NCBI GenBank assembly: GCA_021769135.1 | Contig: JAETTM010000031.1 | Coordinates: 1-51,309 of the forward strand | Source of the DNA: Lachnospiraceae bacterium | GTDB taxonomy: Bacteria > Bacillota > Clostridia > Lachnospirales > Lachnospiraceae | DNA: 51,309 nucleotides | Direction of reading: 5' to 3' | Shown: positions 23,595 to 31,747 of the stretch, piece after piece | Position numbering within the stretch: the first letter of the stretch is position 1 | How the letters are laid out: every line of letters begins with the position of its first letter | Position numbers and translations under genes: made by a program | Notes under the pieces: model-generated | Seen by the model: only the letters and a program-made list of their open reading frames with translations | What the model was told of the DNA's origin: nothing | Databases searched by the model: none

Positions 23595-24097
23595 TAATAA
23601 TATCAGATACAACTCCGATTTTATCATTGTTAAAGGCTGGAAGACTGGAATTGCTTGAAATGTTGTACCATACAGTTGTGGTGCCAGAAGCGGTTTACAA
23701 TGAGCTGACAAGCAATGACGATTATGAAGAAGAACGAAGGGAAATTGAGAAGTGTACGTTCCTTTCGGTTGAGAAAGTACGTAATATAGAATCGGTGCGT
23801 ATTTTAAGAGTTGTTACAGGATTGGATGCAGGAGAAAGCGAATCACTGGTTTTATATGGAGAGATGGGAGCAGAGCTGCTTCTTATAGATGAGCATAAGG
23901 GTAGAAATGTGGCTAAGAAGATGGCTGTTGAATATGTAGGAACAGTAGGTATCTTAATGCTGGCTTTTGATGAGGGAATTATATCGGCTGAAGAGATTCG
24001 GGAAACATTGGAAATTTTGCTCAGATGTGATATTAGGTTGAGCCGGAAACTCTGCAATAAGGTTTTAAGATATGTTGGTTTGGAGGACTATTTCTAA
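23591..24097 (+). CDS. DUF3368 (PIN-like) toxin
   Basis: 168 residues starting MIIISDTTPILSLLKAGRLE with the first acidic PIN residue (Asp6), then VVPEAVYNEL (Glu), and GLDAGESESLVLYGEMGAEL plus LLIDEHKGRNVAKKMAV carrying the later acidic residues. C-terminal helix RLSRKLCNKVLRYVGL. DUF3368 proteins resemble PIN ribonucleases and travel with UPF0175 proteins. RNase activity is inferred. Translation is coupled to the antitoxin by the overlap. Confidence 0.83.
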   Translation: MIIISDTTPILSLLKAGRLELLEMLYHTVVVPEAVYNELTSNDDYEEERREIEKCTFLSVEKVRNIESVRILRVVTGLDAGESESLVLYGEMGAELLLIDEHKGRNVAKKMAVEYVGTVGILMLAFDEGIISAEEIRETLEILLRCDIRLSRKLCNKVLRYVGLEDYF

Positions 24098-24116
24098 TTT
24101 GTATCAGGAAAATAAG

Positions 24117-24224
24117 GGATATTTTAAGAATGTTGATATTGACGGGGAGGTGTTATATGGATAGGGAATACTATATGGAACTTGCCAAGGTTCGGCTGGA
24201 AAGGGCAACGGAACTATTGGAGGG
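24117..24224 (+). repeat. Duplicated fragment of the MNT 3' end and HEPN 5' end
   Basis: About 105 bp nearly identical to 22703-22805, including the GGGGAGGTGTTATATGG ribosome site and the first 20 or so HEPN codons. The frame then runs out after GCAACGGAACTATTGG. With the original it forms direct repeats bracketing the rest of HEPN and the UPF0175/PIN pair. Confidence 0.85.
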
Positions 24225-24241
24225 AGCTTCCCTTAAAAGAT

Positions 24242-24295
24242 ATATCCCGCAGGATGCCGTGCTATCCAGCAAGCATCCTGTGGGATATGTTTTTT
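24242..24295 (+). terminator. Strong terminator at the end of the accessory island
   Basis: ATATCCCGCAGGATGC (24242-24257) pairs with GCATCCTGTGGGATAT (24273-24288), one G-U, then GTTTTTT. On the minus strand it is followed by TCTTTT and may also end the LacI-family gene. Confidence 0.85.
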
Positions 24296-24345
24296 AGGAT
24301 ATAGACTGGATTGTCATTAAATAAATCCAGTTTCCGGCAGCCCTT

Positions 24346-25428
24346 TTATGAATGCACAGATTGCAACGGCATATTTTCTGGGGCAGGCCCTACCGAATTC
24401 CTTTCGATTATTTTTGTAGAAAATTTAATGTTTTTGGTGAAACCGGCATCAATGCTTTCAGGGTGCTTCATCCTGTTAAGCAGTATCCGGATAGCTTCTT
24501 TGCCAAGTTCATCCCTGGGATAGGAAATGGTGGTTAAAGGGGGAGTGACATATTGGGAAAACTCTATATTGTCGCAACCTACAACGGATATATCCGAAGG
24601 AATGGAATACCCCAGTTCCTGAATGGCCCGCATAGCGCCTATAGCCATTCGGTCATTGGCTCCAAAGACGGCGGTAATGGAATGGCTGCCCTGAAGGATT
24701 TTCTTTGTTTCGGTGTATGAAGTTTCCATATCCCAATTTATATTTCTAATCAGTGCGGGGGAAATATCAATATGATTGGCAAGATGGGCCATGACATATC
24801 CCCGCAGGCGTTCTTCATAATCAAACAAGTGGAACGAACCTGATGCGAATCCGGAAGTATCGCCAAGATACAATATTTGTTTATGGCCCATCCCAATTAA
24901 CTGGTTTACAAGCTGATAGGATGAGTGTTCAAAATTTATTGAAATCCTGTCGTTTTTGAATTGCTCAAATCCTTTGAAGATATTTACGGCAGGTATTTTG
25001 TTTTCCGCAAAATATTGGTTGATATGAAAGGGAATATCTCCAATTAATATAACGCCGTCGCATATAAACGGTTCCAATTTTTCATGTAGACTATCAATAT
25101 CAATTTCATTTACGGAAAGAGCAAAACTTAAGTTGCACTTATGGGATATCAATTCGGACTCGATTCCCCTTATGATGTCCGAAAAATAAGAATCCTCAAA
25201 AGAGTATTCGTCCTTAGTCAATACATAGCCGATATTTTTTGTTTTGGAATTAACAGCGCTTTTTGTATTCTTTTTTTTAATTTGATATCCAAGCTCTTTT
25301 ACACTTTGCCATATTTTTTCTTCCGTTTCTTTTGAAACATTCATAGTTTTGTCATGGTTTATGACTCTGGATACGGTAGTCATAGATACGCCGGCTTTTT
25401 CTGCCACATCAATCAATTTGGTTGCCAT
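24346..25428 (-). CDS. LacI-family transcriptional regulator of the glycan locus
   Basis: 360 residues. The N-terminal HTH is textbook: KLIDVAEKAGVSMTTVSRVI, then NHDKTMNVSKETEEKIWQSV. The periplasmic-binding-like sensor follows (GVILIGDIPFHINQYF; AVFGANDRMAIGAMRAIQEL; DISVVGCDNIEFSQYVTPPL), ending with the usual TTISYPRDELGKEAIRILLNR. AAAGGA precedes the ATG. It diverges from the GH29-importer-GH28 operon across a 329-base AT-rich gap containing a palindrome in the operon promoter. Likely a repressor released by an imported sugar. Confidence 0.93.
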   Translation of the reverse strand: MATKLIDVAEKAGVSMTTVSRVINHDKTMNVSKETEEKIWQSVKELGYQIKKKNTKSAVNSKTKNIGYVLTKDEYSFEDSYFSDIIRGIESELISHKCNLSFALSVNEIDIDSLHEKLEPFICDGVILIGDIPFHINQYFAENKIPAVNIFKGFEQFKNDRISINFEHSSYQLVNQLIGMGHKQILYLGDTSGFASGSFHLFDYEERLRGYVMAHLANHIDISPALIRNINWDMETSYTETKKILQGSHSITAVFGANDRMAIGAMRAIQELGYSIPSDISVVGCDNIEFSQYVTPPLTTISYPRDELGKEAIRILLNRMKHPESIDAGFTKNIKFSTKIIERNSVGPAPENMPLQSVHS

Positions 25429-25463
25429 AATATTATCCTTTGCAGATAAAATAATTTTTTACT

Positions 25464-25474
25464 TTACTAAAATT
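25464..25474. promoter_or_regulatory. Second candidate LacI-family half operator
   Basis: TTTACTAAAAT, the reverse complement of ATTTTAGTAAA in the main palindrome at 25631. It lies 35 bases before the regulator's own ATG, fitting autoregulation. Further GTAAAATA motifs occur at about 25570 and 25608. Confidence 0.4.
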
Positions 25475-25625
25475 ATATTATCATGATAAACAAATAAATG
25501 CAATAAAAAAGTGATTAACAGTATAGAATTCTACAATTTGAGCAGTATTTGCTCATTTTGTAAAATAATACTAGTAAAATAGTAAGATAAATAGAAATAA
25601 ATTTCAGTAAAATATAAAAAATATA

Positions 25626-25654
25626 TTGACTATTTTAGTAAAATATTGTATTTT
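25626..25654 (+). promoter_or_regulatory. Promoter of the GH29 operon with embedded palindromic operator
   Basis: TTGACT (25626-25631), 17 bases, TATTTT (25649-25654). The perfect palindrome TATTTTAGTAAAATA occupies 25631-25645, entirely within the spacer. A repressor bound there would exclude polymerase. The remaining 100 bases to the GH29 start hold no second promoter that I can see, only a good AGGAGG site. Confidence 0.65.
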
Positions 25655-25757
25655 GATATCAAGGGGATTGTTAACGGAAATGTTCGGCTGTTAATTTATG
25701 TCTAATTGACGAAAAACTTCGGGCGAAACCTAATTTTAGTGAATCAGGAGGTATAAG

Positions 25758-27179
25758 ATGGAAGAAAATAAGAAACTGTATGAAGCAAATTGGGAATCAT
25801 TGAAACAGCATAAGCCTGCGCAATGGTTTAAAGACGCAAAGTTTGGAATCTTCGTTCATTGGGGCGTGTATTCCGTGCCCGCATGGGCTCCTACTGCTGG
25901 ATGCGAATTGGACCAGAATACGAAGCTGCACGGTACGCATCCATACGCGGAGATTTATCTTTACTGTATGAGGTTCAGAAACAGCCCTTTCTGGAAACAT
26001 CATGTGGAAACATATGGAAGCAATTTTCATTACGATGATTTTATCCCTATGTTTCGGGCGGAAAATTATAATCCGGATGAATGGGCAAAGCTTTTTAAAG
26101 AAGCCGGGGCAAAATATTCTGTTATGGTGACAAAACATAGCGATGATTTTGCCATGTGGCCTACGGCATATTCCGATAGGAATGCTGTTCAGATGGGCCC
26201 CCATAAAGATTTAGTAAAAGGCTTTGCGGATGCAATGAGGTCCAATGACCTTAAGCTGGGATTATATTTTACGTGGTGCTTTAACGTATATTATTCCCAT
26301 TATCCCAGTTATCCCTATACGGATTATATCCATGCGCAGGCAAAGGAATTGATAGATACTTATCATCCGGATTTATTCTGGCCGGATGCTGAATATGCAG
26401 TACCCCGTCAGAGAGTTCCGGCTTCCCTGTGGAGAAGTGAAGAGATGATAGCATATTTTTATAATCAAGCAAAAAATCCGGAGGAAGTGCTTGTAAACGA
26501 CAGATGGGGAAAGGTGGATAATGCAAGGCTGCTGGGGGACTATATGACCCCTGAATATGCCAGCATGAAAGGAATACCTGAATTTTACTGGGAGACGACG
26601 AGGGGTATCGGGCGTTCATTCGGCTATAATCAGATGGAAGGGGAAAATGATTATACCAGCGTAAAAGAGCTTGTCCATATTTTAGTAGATAATGTTAGTA
26701 AAAATGGAAATCTTTTGCTGAACGTAGGCCCTAAAGCGGACGGAACGATTCCGGAAATCCAGAAACAGCGGTTGTTGGGCATTGGCAAATGGCTGAGAAT
26801 AAACGGAGAAGCCATTTACGGAACGCGCCACTGGGTGCACTACGGAACGGAAACGGAGGATGGGAATGTCATAAGGTATACGAAGAAAGGAAATACTGTA
26901 TATGCCATGGCTCTGGAAAGGCCGGGGAAGGAATTGAAGATTCCGTACTTAATGGCGAAAGAAGGGACGCGAATTCGGCTTCTTGGCAGGGAGCAGGAAC
27001 TGGAATGGCATCAGGACGGGAGGGAATTGGTCATTCATATTCCTGAAAACATAGATGATTCGGAAGCATATGCATTTGCCATTTCACCGGAACCATATTG
27101 TTTAATAGAAGAAAAAAATAAACCTAAAATTTTGACTGTGGATGACCTTCAGGTAATGGGATTGGATAAGCATTGGTAA
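25758..27179 (+). CDS. Alpha-L-fucosidase, GH29
   Basis: 473 residues, cytoplasmic (no signal peptide). The N-terminal catalytic barrel shows WFKDAKFGIFVHWGVYSVPA, EWAKLFKEAGAKYSVMVTKH, SDDFAMW and, for the nucleophile, DLFWPDAEY with Asp210. WETTRGIGRSFGYN and NGNLLLNVGPKADGTIP are standard GH29 blocks. A small beta-rich C-terminal domain follows. GH29 enzymes release alpha-L-fucose with retention. AGGAGG lies before the ATG. First gene of the operon; the SBP gene starts 17 bases after its stop. Linkage preference cannot be told from sequence. Confidence 0.93.
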   Translation: MEENKKLYEANWESLKQHKPAQWFKDAKFGIFVHWGVYSVPAWAPTAGCELDQNTKLHGTHPYAEIYLYCMRFRNSPFWKHHVETYGSNFHYDDFIPMFRAENYNPDEWAKLFKEAGAKYSVMVTKHSDDFAMWPTAYSDRNAVQMGPHKDLVKGFADAMRSNDLKLGLYFTWCFNVYYSHYPSYPYTDYIHAQAKELIDTYHPDLFWPDAEYAVPRQRVPASLWRSEEMIAYFYNQAKNPEEVLVNDRWGKVDNARLLGDYMTPEYASMKGIPEFYWETTRGIGRSFGYNQMEGENDYTSVKELVHILVDNVSKNGNLLLNVGPKADGTIPEIQKQRLLGIGKWLRINGEAIYGTRHWVHYGTETEDGNVIRYTKKGNTVYAMALERPGKELKIPYLMAKEGTRIRLLGREQELEWHQDGRELVIHIPENIDDSEAYAFAISPEPYCLIEEKNKPKILTVDDLQVMGLDKHW

Positions 27180-27196
27180 ATAGGAGGAAATATTGT

Positions 27197-28624
27197 ATGA
27201 GAAAGAGCAGATGGTTAGCATTAATTATGTGCATTGTATTGATGGCAGCAATGCTATATGGTTGCGGAGCAGGAGAAGCAGCGGAGCAAAAGAACAGCGG
27301 TTCGGAAGCGGGCGGTGAAAACAGTGCGGAAGATGACACGAAAAATAACGGGGAAGATGGCGCACAGGACGGCGGGGAAAGCAATCAGGATAATAGCGGC
27401 AGCGAAATGGTTACATTAAAATTTATGGGATGGCAGCCTGAACTTCAGATTATGAACGAGAAAATGCTTCCAATTATTAAGGAAAAATATCCCAATATTA
27501 ATGTTGAAGTAGAAATACTTGAATGGTTTGACTATTGGGATAAACTGACGATTAGTTCTGCAGCAGGGGATTCGGCGGATATTGTAGCCATGGATGTGGA
27601 CCATATTCCCACATTCCAGGAGTATTATATGGGGCTTGATGAATTGGCGGCAGATACCTATGGAAATGAATGGGAAAGCCAGTATAATGACGGGGTTCTG
27701 GATGGCTTGCGGAACGTATCGGAGGATGGCTCATTAAAAATGATGCCTTCGGATGTAACAGGGCTATGGTATATTTTTTATAACAAGTCCATTTGCGATA
27801 AGCTGGGAGTTGCGGTGCCCAGCGGAGAATATGAGGATCTTGCCCGGTTTGTAAAAGAAATTAAAGCGAAAGATGCAAATGTTTTACCGGTGGCTTTTGC
27901 GGCAAAGGAAGATGTAAATCTCGGATATTTTTACCTTTGGCTTGCTTCAAATATAGATAATGGAATAGTGGAAAGGGCTGTAAAGGGAGAAGCCTCTTTT
28001 ATGGATGAAGCGTTTGTGCAGGCGTTTGCCCAATTGAAAGATATGTATGAAAAAGGTATTCTTGCAGAAGAAAATTTTGGCCTGGATGCCTATCCGGGCT
28101 GTGATGAAGCTTTTAAAAACGGGAAGGCCGCAGCTTATCTGACAGGAGAATGGTATTTAGGAAACTATCTGATGGGAACATCTTTGGCGGGAACCCCAAC
28201 CGAGAATGATGAATTTGGCATTGTTACCATGCAGAATGTAGAGGGAGGCACCACATGCATGCAGAAATATGCTTCTTTCGGATATTCGGTCAGCAATGAG
28301 TGCGAGCATAAAGAAGAAGCTATGAAAGTAATAGAAGAGTGGACGCAGGGCGAAGCAGCAGGGGAATGGATGAATTATATGGCATGTGTTCCTGCGGCCA
28401 AAGCTGTAACAGTTGATATGGAAAATATGAAATCGGATGAAGCAAAAGCGACATACCAAAAAGCATTTGACGATTTGAATGTTAATCCGTCCGTGCTTCG
28501 TTCCACGTTGAATGTAGAGTTGGATAATAAAATTGGCGAGGCTGTTGTATCGGTCGTTCGTTCAGGATTAGATGTGGAGGATGCGCTGCAGCAGATTCAG
28601 CAGACGGCGGATTCGGTAAGATAA
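27197..28624 (+). CDS. ABC sugar transporter substrate-binding lipoprotein
   Basis: 475 residues from ATG 27197 with TAGGAGG upstream. Signal peptide with lipobox LYGC (Cys about residue 23), then a 45-residue Gly/Asn/Glu-rich spacer, then a family 1 extracellular solute-binding fold: VTLKFMGWQPELQIMNEKML, GDSADIVAMDVDHIPTFQEY, GLWYIFYNKSICDKLG, GKAAAYLTGEWYLGNYL. It would capture an oligosaccharide at the outer face for the two permeases downstream. No ATPase gene is in the locus, so a shared MsmX-type ATPase elsewhere is implied. Confidence 0.92.
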   Translation: MRKSRWLALIMCIVLMAAMLYGCGAGEAAEQKNSGSEAGGENSAEDDTKNNGEDGAQDGGESNQDNSGSEMVTLKFMGWQPELQIMNEKMLPIIKEKYPNINVEVEILEWFDYWDKLTISSAAGDSADIVAMDVDHIPTFQEYYMGLDELAADTYGNEWESQYNDGVLDGLRNVSEDGSLKMMPSDVTGLWYIFYNKSICDKLGVAVPSGEYEDLARFVKEIKAKDANVLPVAFAAKEDVNLGYFYLWLASNIDNGIVERAVKGEASFMDEAFVQAFAQLKDMYEKGILAEENFGLDAYPGCDEAFKNGKAAAYLTGEWYLGNYLMGTSLAGTPTENDEFGIVTMQNVEGGTTCMQKYASFGYSVSNECEHKEEAMKVIEEWTQGEAAGEWMNYMACVPAAKAVTVDMENMKSDEAKATYQKAFDDLNVNPSVLRSTLNVELDNKIGEAVVSVVRSGLDVEDALQQIQQTADSVR

Positions 28625-28632
28625 GTGAAAAG

Positions 28633-28656
28633 AAAGGGGCTTTATAGCCCCTTTTT
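28633..28656 (+). terminator. Intercistronic hairpin after the binding-protein gene
   Basis: AAAGGGGCT/AGCCCCTTT with a TTAT loop and five Ts, between the SBP stop and the first permease. Probably a partial terminator giving more binding protein than permease. Confidence 0.7.
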
Positions 28657-28708
28657 GAATAAAGGCGTTATACAAATAGAACAATGGAAATAAGTAAGGG
28701 AGGAAGAA

Positions 28709-29611
28709 ATGAAAAAAAGAATTACTCCATATTTATATATATTGCCGGCAGTATTATTGGTAGGTATATTTTTGATTTACCCTATAATATTCAATTTGTT
28801 GTCAAGTTTTACAAAATGGAAAGGATTTAATTTCGGCAAAGCAGAGTTTGTCGGAATAAAAAATTATATTACTTTAATAAAAGACCCTGTATTTTTACGA
28901 GATTTGCGCAACTGCCTGCTTTTTATGGTATTGACCATTTTTTTTCAGATGAGCATAGGGTTGATATTGACTGTGTTTTTAAACTTAAAATTATTTGGGT
29001 ACAGATTGATGGAAACCATCTATTTTTTCCCGGTTGTCCTTTCGTCGGTGGTGGTAGGATATACCTTTTTGCAAATTTTTGAACCTAATTTTGGCACTTT
29101 GAATACCTTTTTGCAGTCAGTAGGGTTGGAGGGCTGGAAAAGAATGTGGATAGGTGATGCCAAGTATGCCCTTATAGCCATATTGATTGCCAATATTTAT
29201 CAGTGGTCAGGTATGGGAATTATATATTACAGGGCCGGGCTGGCCAATATTTCAAAAGAATTGTATGATGCTGCAAAAATCGACGGCGCGGGGTTTTGGC
29301 AGACTTTTTTTAGAATCACTATCCCGTTATTGAAAAACACCCATGTGACTATTCTGCTTCTGGGGACAATTGGCTGTTTGAAATTTTTTGATCTGGCATA
29401 TATCATGACCAGCGGAGGGCCTGCTAATTCTACGGAATTTCCGCTGCTCTACCTGTATAGGAAATTCATGAGAGAGTCTAACAGCGGGCTTGCGAGCGCA
29501 GCGGCTATTGTAATTATTTTACTGGCGACTATTTTGTCTATAGGGATATTAAAAGTAACAGGTAATGACAGAGAGGCGGGGGAAAATAAATATGACAAAA
29601 AGAAGAAATAG
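28709..29611 (+). CDS. ABC sugar permease, first subunit (MalF/UgpA type)
   Basis: 300 residues, six predicted helices, starting KKRITPYLYILPAVLLVGIF. The EAA-like loop that meets the ATPase is ELYDAAKIDGAGFWQTFFRI followed by TIPLL. GGAGG precedes the ATG. It overlaps the second permease start by 20 bases. Together they form the membrane channel for the lipoprotein upstream. Family members import oligosaccharides, often from pectin or hemicellulose when next to YesMN-type systems. Confidence 0.92.
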   Translation: MKKRITPYLYILPAVLLVGIFLIYPIIFNLLSSFTKWKGFNFGKAEFVGIKNYITLIKDPVFLRDLRNCLLFMVLTIFFQMSIGLILTVFLNLKLFGYRLMETIYFFPVVLSSVVVGYTFLQIFEPNFGTLNTFLQSVGLEGWKRMWIGDAKYALIAILIANIYQWSGMGIIYYRAGLANISKELYDAAKIDGAGFWQTFFRITIPLLKNTHVTILLLGTIGCLKFFDLAYIMTSGGPANSTEFPLLYLYRKFMRESNSGLASAAAIVIILLATILSIGILKVTGNDREAGENKYDKKKK

Positions 29612-30389
29612 GATTATACAGTTATGCCTTACTATTGGCGCTGTAATTTGGATTATACCTGTAATTGCGGCAATACGGGTATCTTTTAAAAATGGGGGAT
29701 TTAAAAATTATACTGATGTATTTGATACGAAAATCAATAATATTTTAATTCTGCCTAAAATGATTTCCAACAGTTTTGCTGTGACGGGGGGGACCATTTT
29801 CATTGTAATGGTGTCGGCCACCCTTGCTGCATATGCTTTTTCAAAATTAAAATTTAAAGGAAGAAAAATATTTTTCGTACTGCTGCTATCTTGTTATGCG
29901 ATTCCTATGCTGTGTACGCTGATTCCTAATTCCCTGCTTATTAAAGCTCTTGGTTTGAGAGGATCATATCTGTCCATGATACTTCTTTTGGCTACGGCAA
30001 ATATTCCATTGGCGATTCTTATATTTAAGGGGAATTTTGATTCCATTCCATCATCATATTTGGAAGCTGCCAGAATGGACGGATGTACTGATTTGAAAGG
30101 ATTTTTGTATGTTATACTCCCGATGTCTAAGCCGGCAATCGTTAATGTGTTGGTGGTTCTATTTATTCAGGTATGGAATGATTTTCAGATTCCGCTGGTG
30201 TTTTCCACGAATCCTGAGAAATATACCTTGACACTGGCGCCTACATTTTTCGGTTTGACTCAAAACAGACTGGATCTTCCCCATTTGTATGCGTCTATTG
30301 TTATTATTGCTATTCCTGTTGTTGTTTTTTATATACTGATGCAGGATAAAATAGTGGAAGGAATGAGTATTGGAGGGCTAAAAGAGTGA
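29592..30389 (+). CDS. ABC sugar permease, second subunit (MalG/UgpE type)
   Basis: I set the start at ATG 29592 (MTKRRNRIIQLCLTIGAVIW), with GGGGGAA upstream; 265 residues, six helices. The EAA loop is SYLEAARMDGCTDLKGFLYV then ILPMSKPA. The C-terminal end DKIVEGMSIGGLKE is typical of carbohydrate permeases of this class. Its TGA overlaps the GTG start of the first GH28 gene, so import and degradation are translationally coupled. Confidence 0.92.
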   Translation: MTKRRNRIIQLCLTIGAVIWIIPVIAAIRVSFKNGGFKNYTDVFDTKINNILILPKMISNSFAVTGGTIFIVMVSATLAAYAFSKLKFKGRKIFFVLLLSCYAIPMLCTLIPNSLLIKALGLRGSYLSMILLLATANIPLAILIFKGNFDSIPSSYLEAARMDGCTDLKGFLYVILPMSKPAIVNVLVVLFIQVWNDFQIPLVFSTNPEKYTLTLAPTFFGLTQNRLDLPHLYASIVIIAIPVVVFYILMQDKIVEGMSIGGLKE

Positions 30390-31747
30390 AAAATAATGTG
30401 GAAGATATACAGTTATATCCCTGCAAGGAGGTGAACGATGACACGGAACGGATTCAGAGAGCGGTTAAAACAGCCTGTTACAGGGGATGTAGAGTGATAT
30501 TCCATCAAGGGAAATATCGTATTGGAACGGTATACCTTTATAGCGGAACACAATTAGTGCTTTTGAAAGGATGCAGAATTATCGGGAGCGAGAAACTGGA
30601 GAAATATACAGTAAAGGAGTATTGCCATCAATCGAAAAAGAACTATTGGCAAAGTATTTTTTTTGCCAAGCAGGCGAATGGGATATCGGTGATAGGAGAA
30701 GGGCAGATTGAAGGGCAGGGGGAATGTTTCCCGTATGGTTTGGAAGCGTTCAGTGTAGATGACAAGGAAAAATGTCCAGTAAAAGAATATAAAATCAGGC
30801 CAAGTTTATTTTATTTTAAAAATTGCAGCCATATTGAAATGAAAGGCATTATTCTTCGGGATGCGGCTCAGTTTGCGGTATTGGTTGAAGAGTGTGAGGA
30901 TATCAATATCAATGGGGTGGAGATTTACAACCGTAAAAATTATAATACGGATGGTTTGCATTTTTCAGGAAATAAAAGGGTACATATTGATGGCTGCAGA
31001 CTGGATTGCGGGGATGATGCTATTGTTTTGAACCGGCATGCCGAAGATATAAAAATTAACCGCTGTGAGATATCATCCCGTTGGGCGGGAGTGCGCATTG
31101 GCCCTTTTTCGGACGGGAGATTTGAAAATATAGAAATTAGCAATTGCAGAATTCATCACACATATGGCTGCGGCATAAAAATCCAGATGGGGCAAGGGGG
31201 TATTATCCGCAATGTGTGGATACATCATATCCATATGGAAAAGGTAACAGGGCCTGTCCATGTCAGCCTTTGCCATTTCCCGGGGTGGGAAAAACATGGT
31301 GAGAGAAAATCCCCGGGAAAGATTGAAGAGATTGTTTTGGAAGATATCATGGCTGAAGTAGTAAGCAGCTTCAAACCTGGGAGCCGGGAAGTACCTATAG
31401 AGGAAGGGGAACATTATTCCTGTATTCACATACGGGGAACAGGGGGGCAGAAAATACATAAAATACGATGGGCAAACTGTAGCATCATATATGAAGGCGG
31501 GTATTTGGAAGCAGCTTATAAACCGCATTTAACAACAGAAATTGATGACAGATATCCTGAATATTTTCTTTATGGAATAATGCCATGTTATGGTATGTAT
31601 GCATCATATATAGAAGAACTGGAAATGGAGAATATCCAGATATCTTTAAAAAAGGAGGATGTTCGCGTGCCATTCATTATGGATCATGTAGATATGTCAA
31701 AATGGAATCATGTTTGTGTGAAGGGAGTGCAGAATGAAACAGTATGA
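30386..31747 (+). CDS. GH28-family right-handed beta-helix glycosidase, first copy
   Basis: 453 residues, GTG start at 30386 overlapping the permease stop, GGAGGG just upstream. A parallel beta-helix with GH28 motifs: YNTDGLHFSGNKRVHIDGC (NTD), LDCGDDAIVL (the Asp pair), SSRWAGVRIG and GCGIKIQ in place of the usual RIK. GH28 includes polygalacturonases, rhamnogalacturonases and xylogalacturonases. The His of the usual GHG motif is not evident, so activity or specificity may differ. No signal peptide, hence intracellular action on imported oligosaccharides. Confidence 0.85.
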   Translation: MKNNVEDIQLYPCKEVNDDTERIQRAVKTACYRGCRVIFHQGKYRIGTVYLYSGTQLVLLKGCRIIGSEKLEKYTVKEYCHQSKKNYWQSIFFAKQANGISVIGEGQIEGQGECFPYGLEAFSVDDKEKCPVKEYKIRPSLFYFKNCSHIEMKGIILRDAAQFAVLVEECEDININGVEIYNRKNYNTDGLHFSGNKRVHIDGCRLDCGDDAIVLNRHAEDIKINRCEISSRWAGVRIGPFSDGRFENIEISNCRIHHTYGCGIKIQMGQGGIIRNVWIHHIHMEKVTGPVHVSLCHFPGWEKHGERKSPGKIEEIVLEDIMAEVVSSFKPGSREVPIEEGEHYSCIHIRGTGGQKIHKIRWANCSIIYEGGYLEAAYKPHLTTEIDDRYPEYFLYGIMPCYGMYASYIEELEMENIQISLKKEDVRVPFIMDHVDMSKWNHVCVKGVQNETV

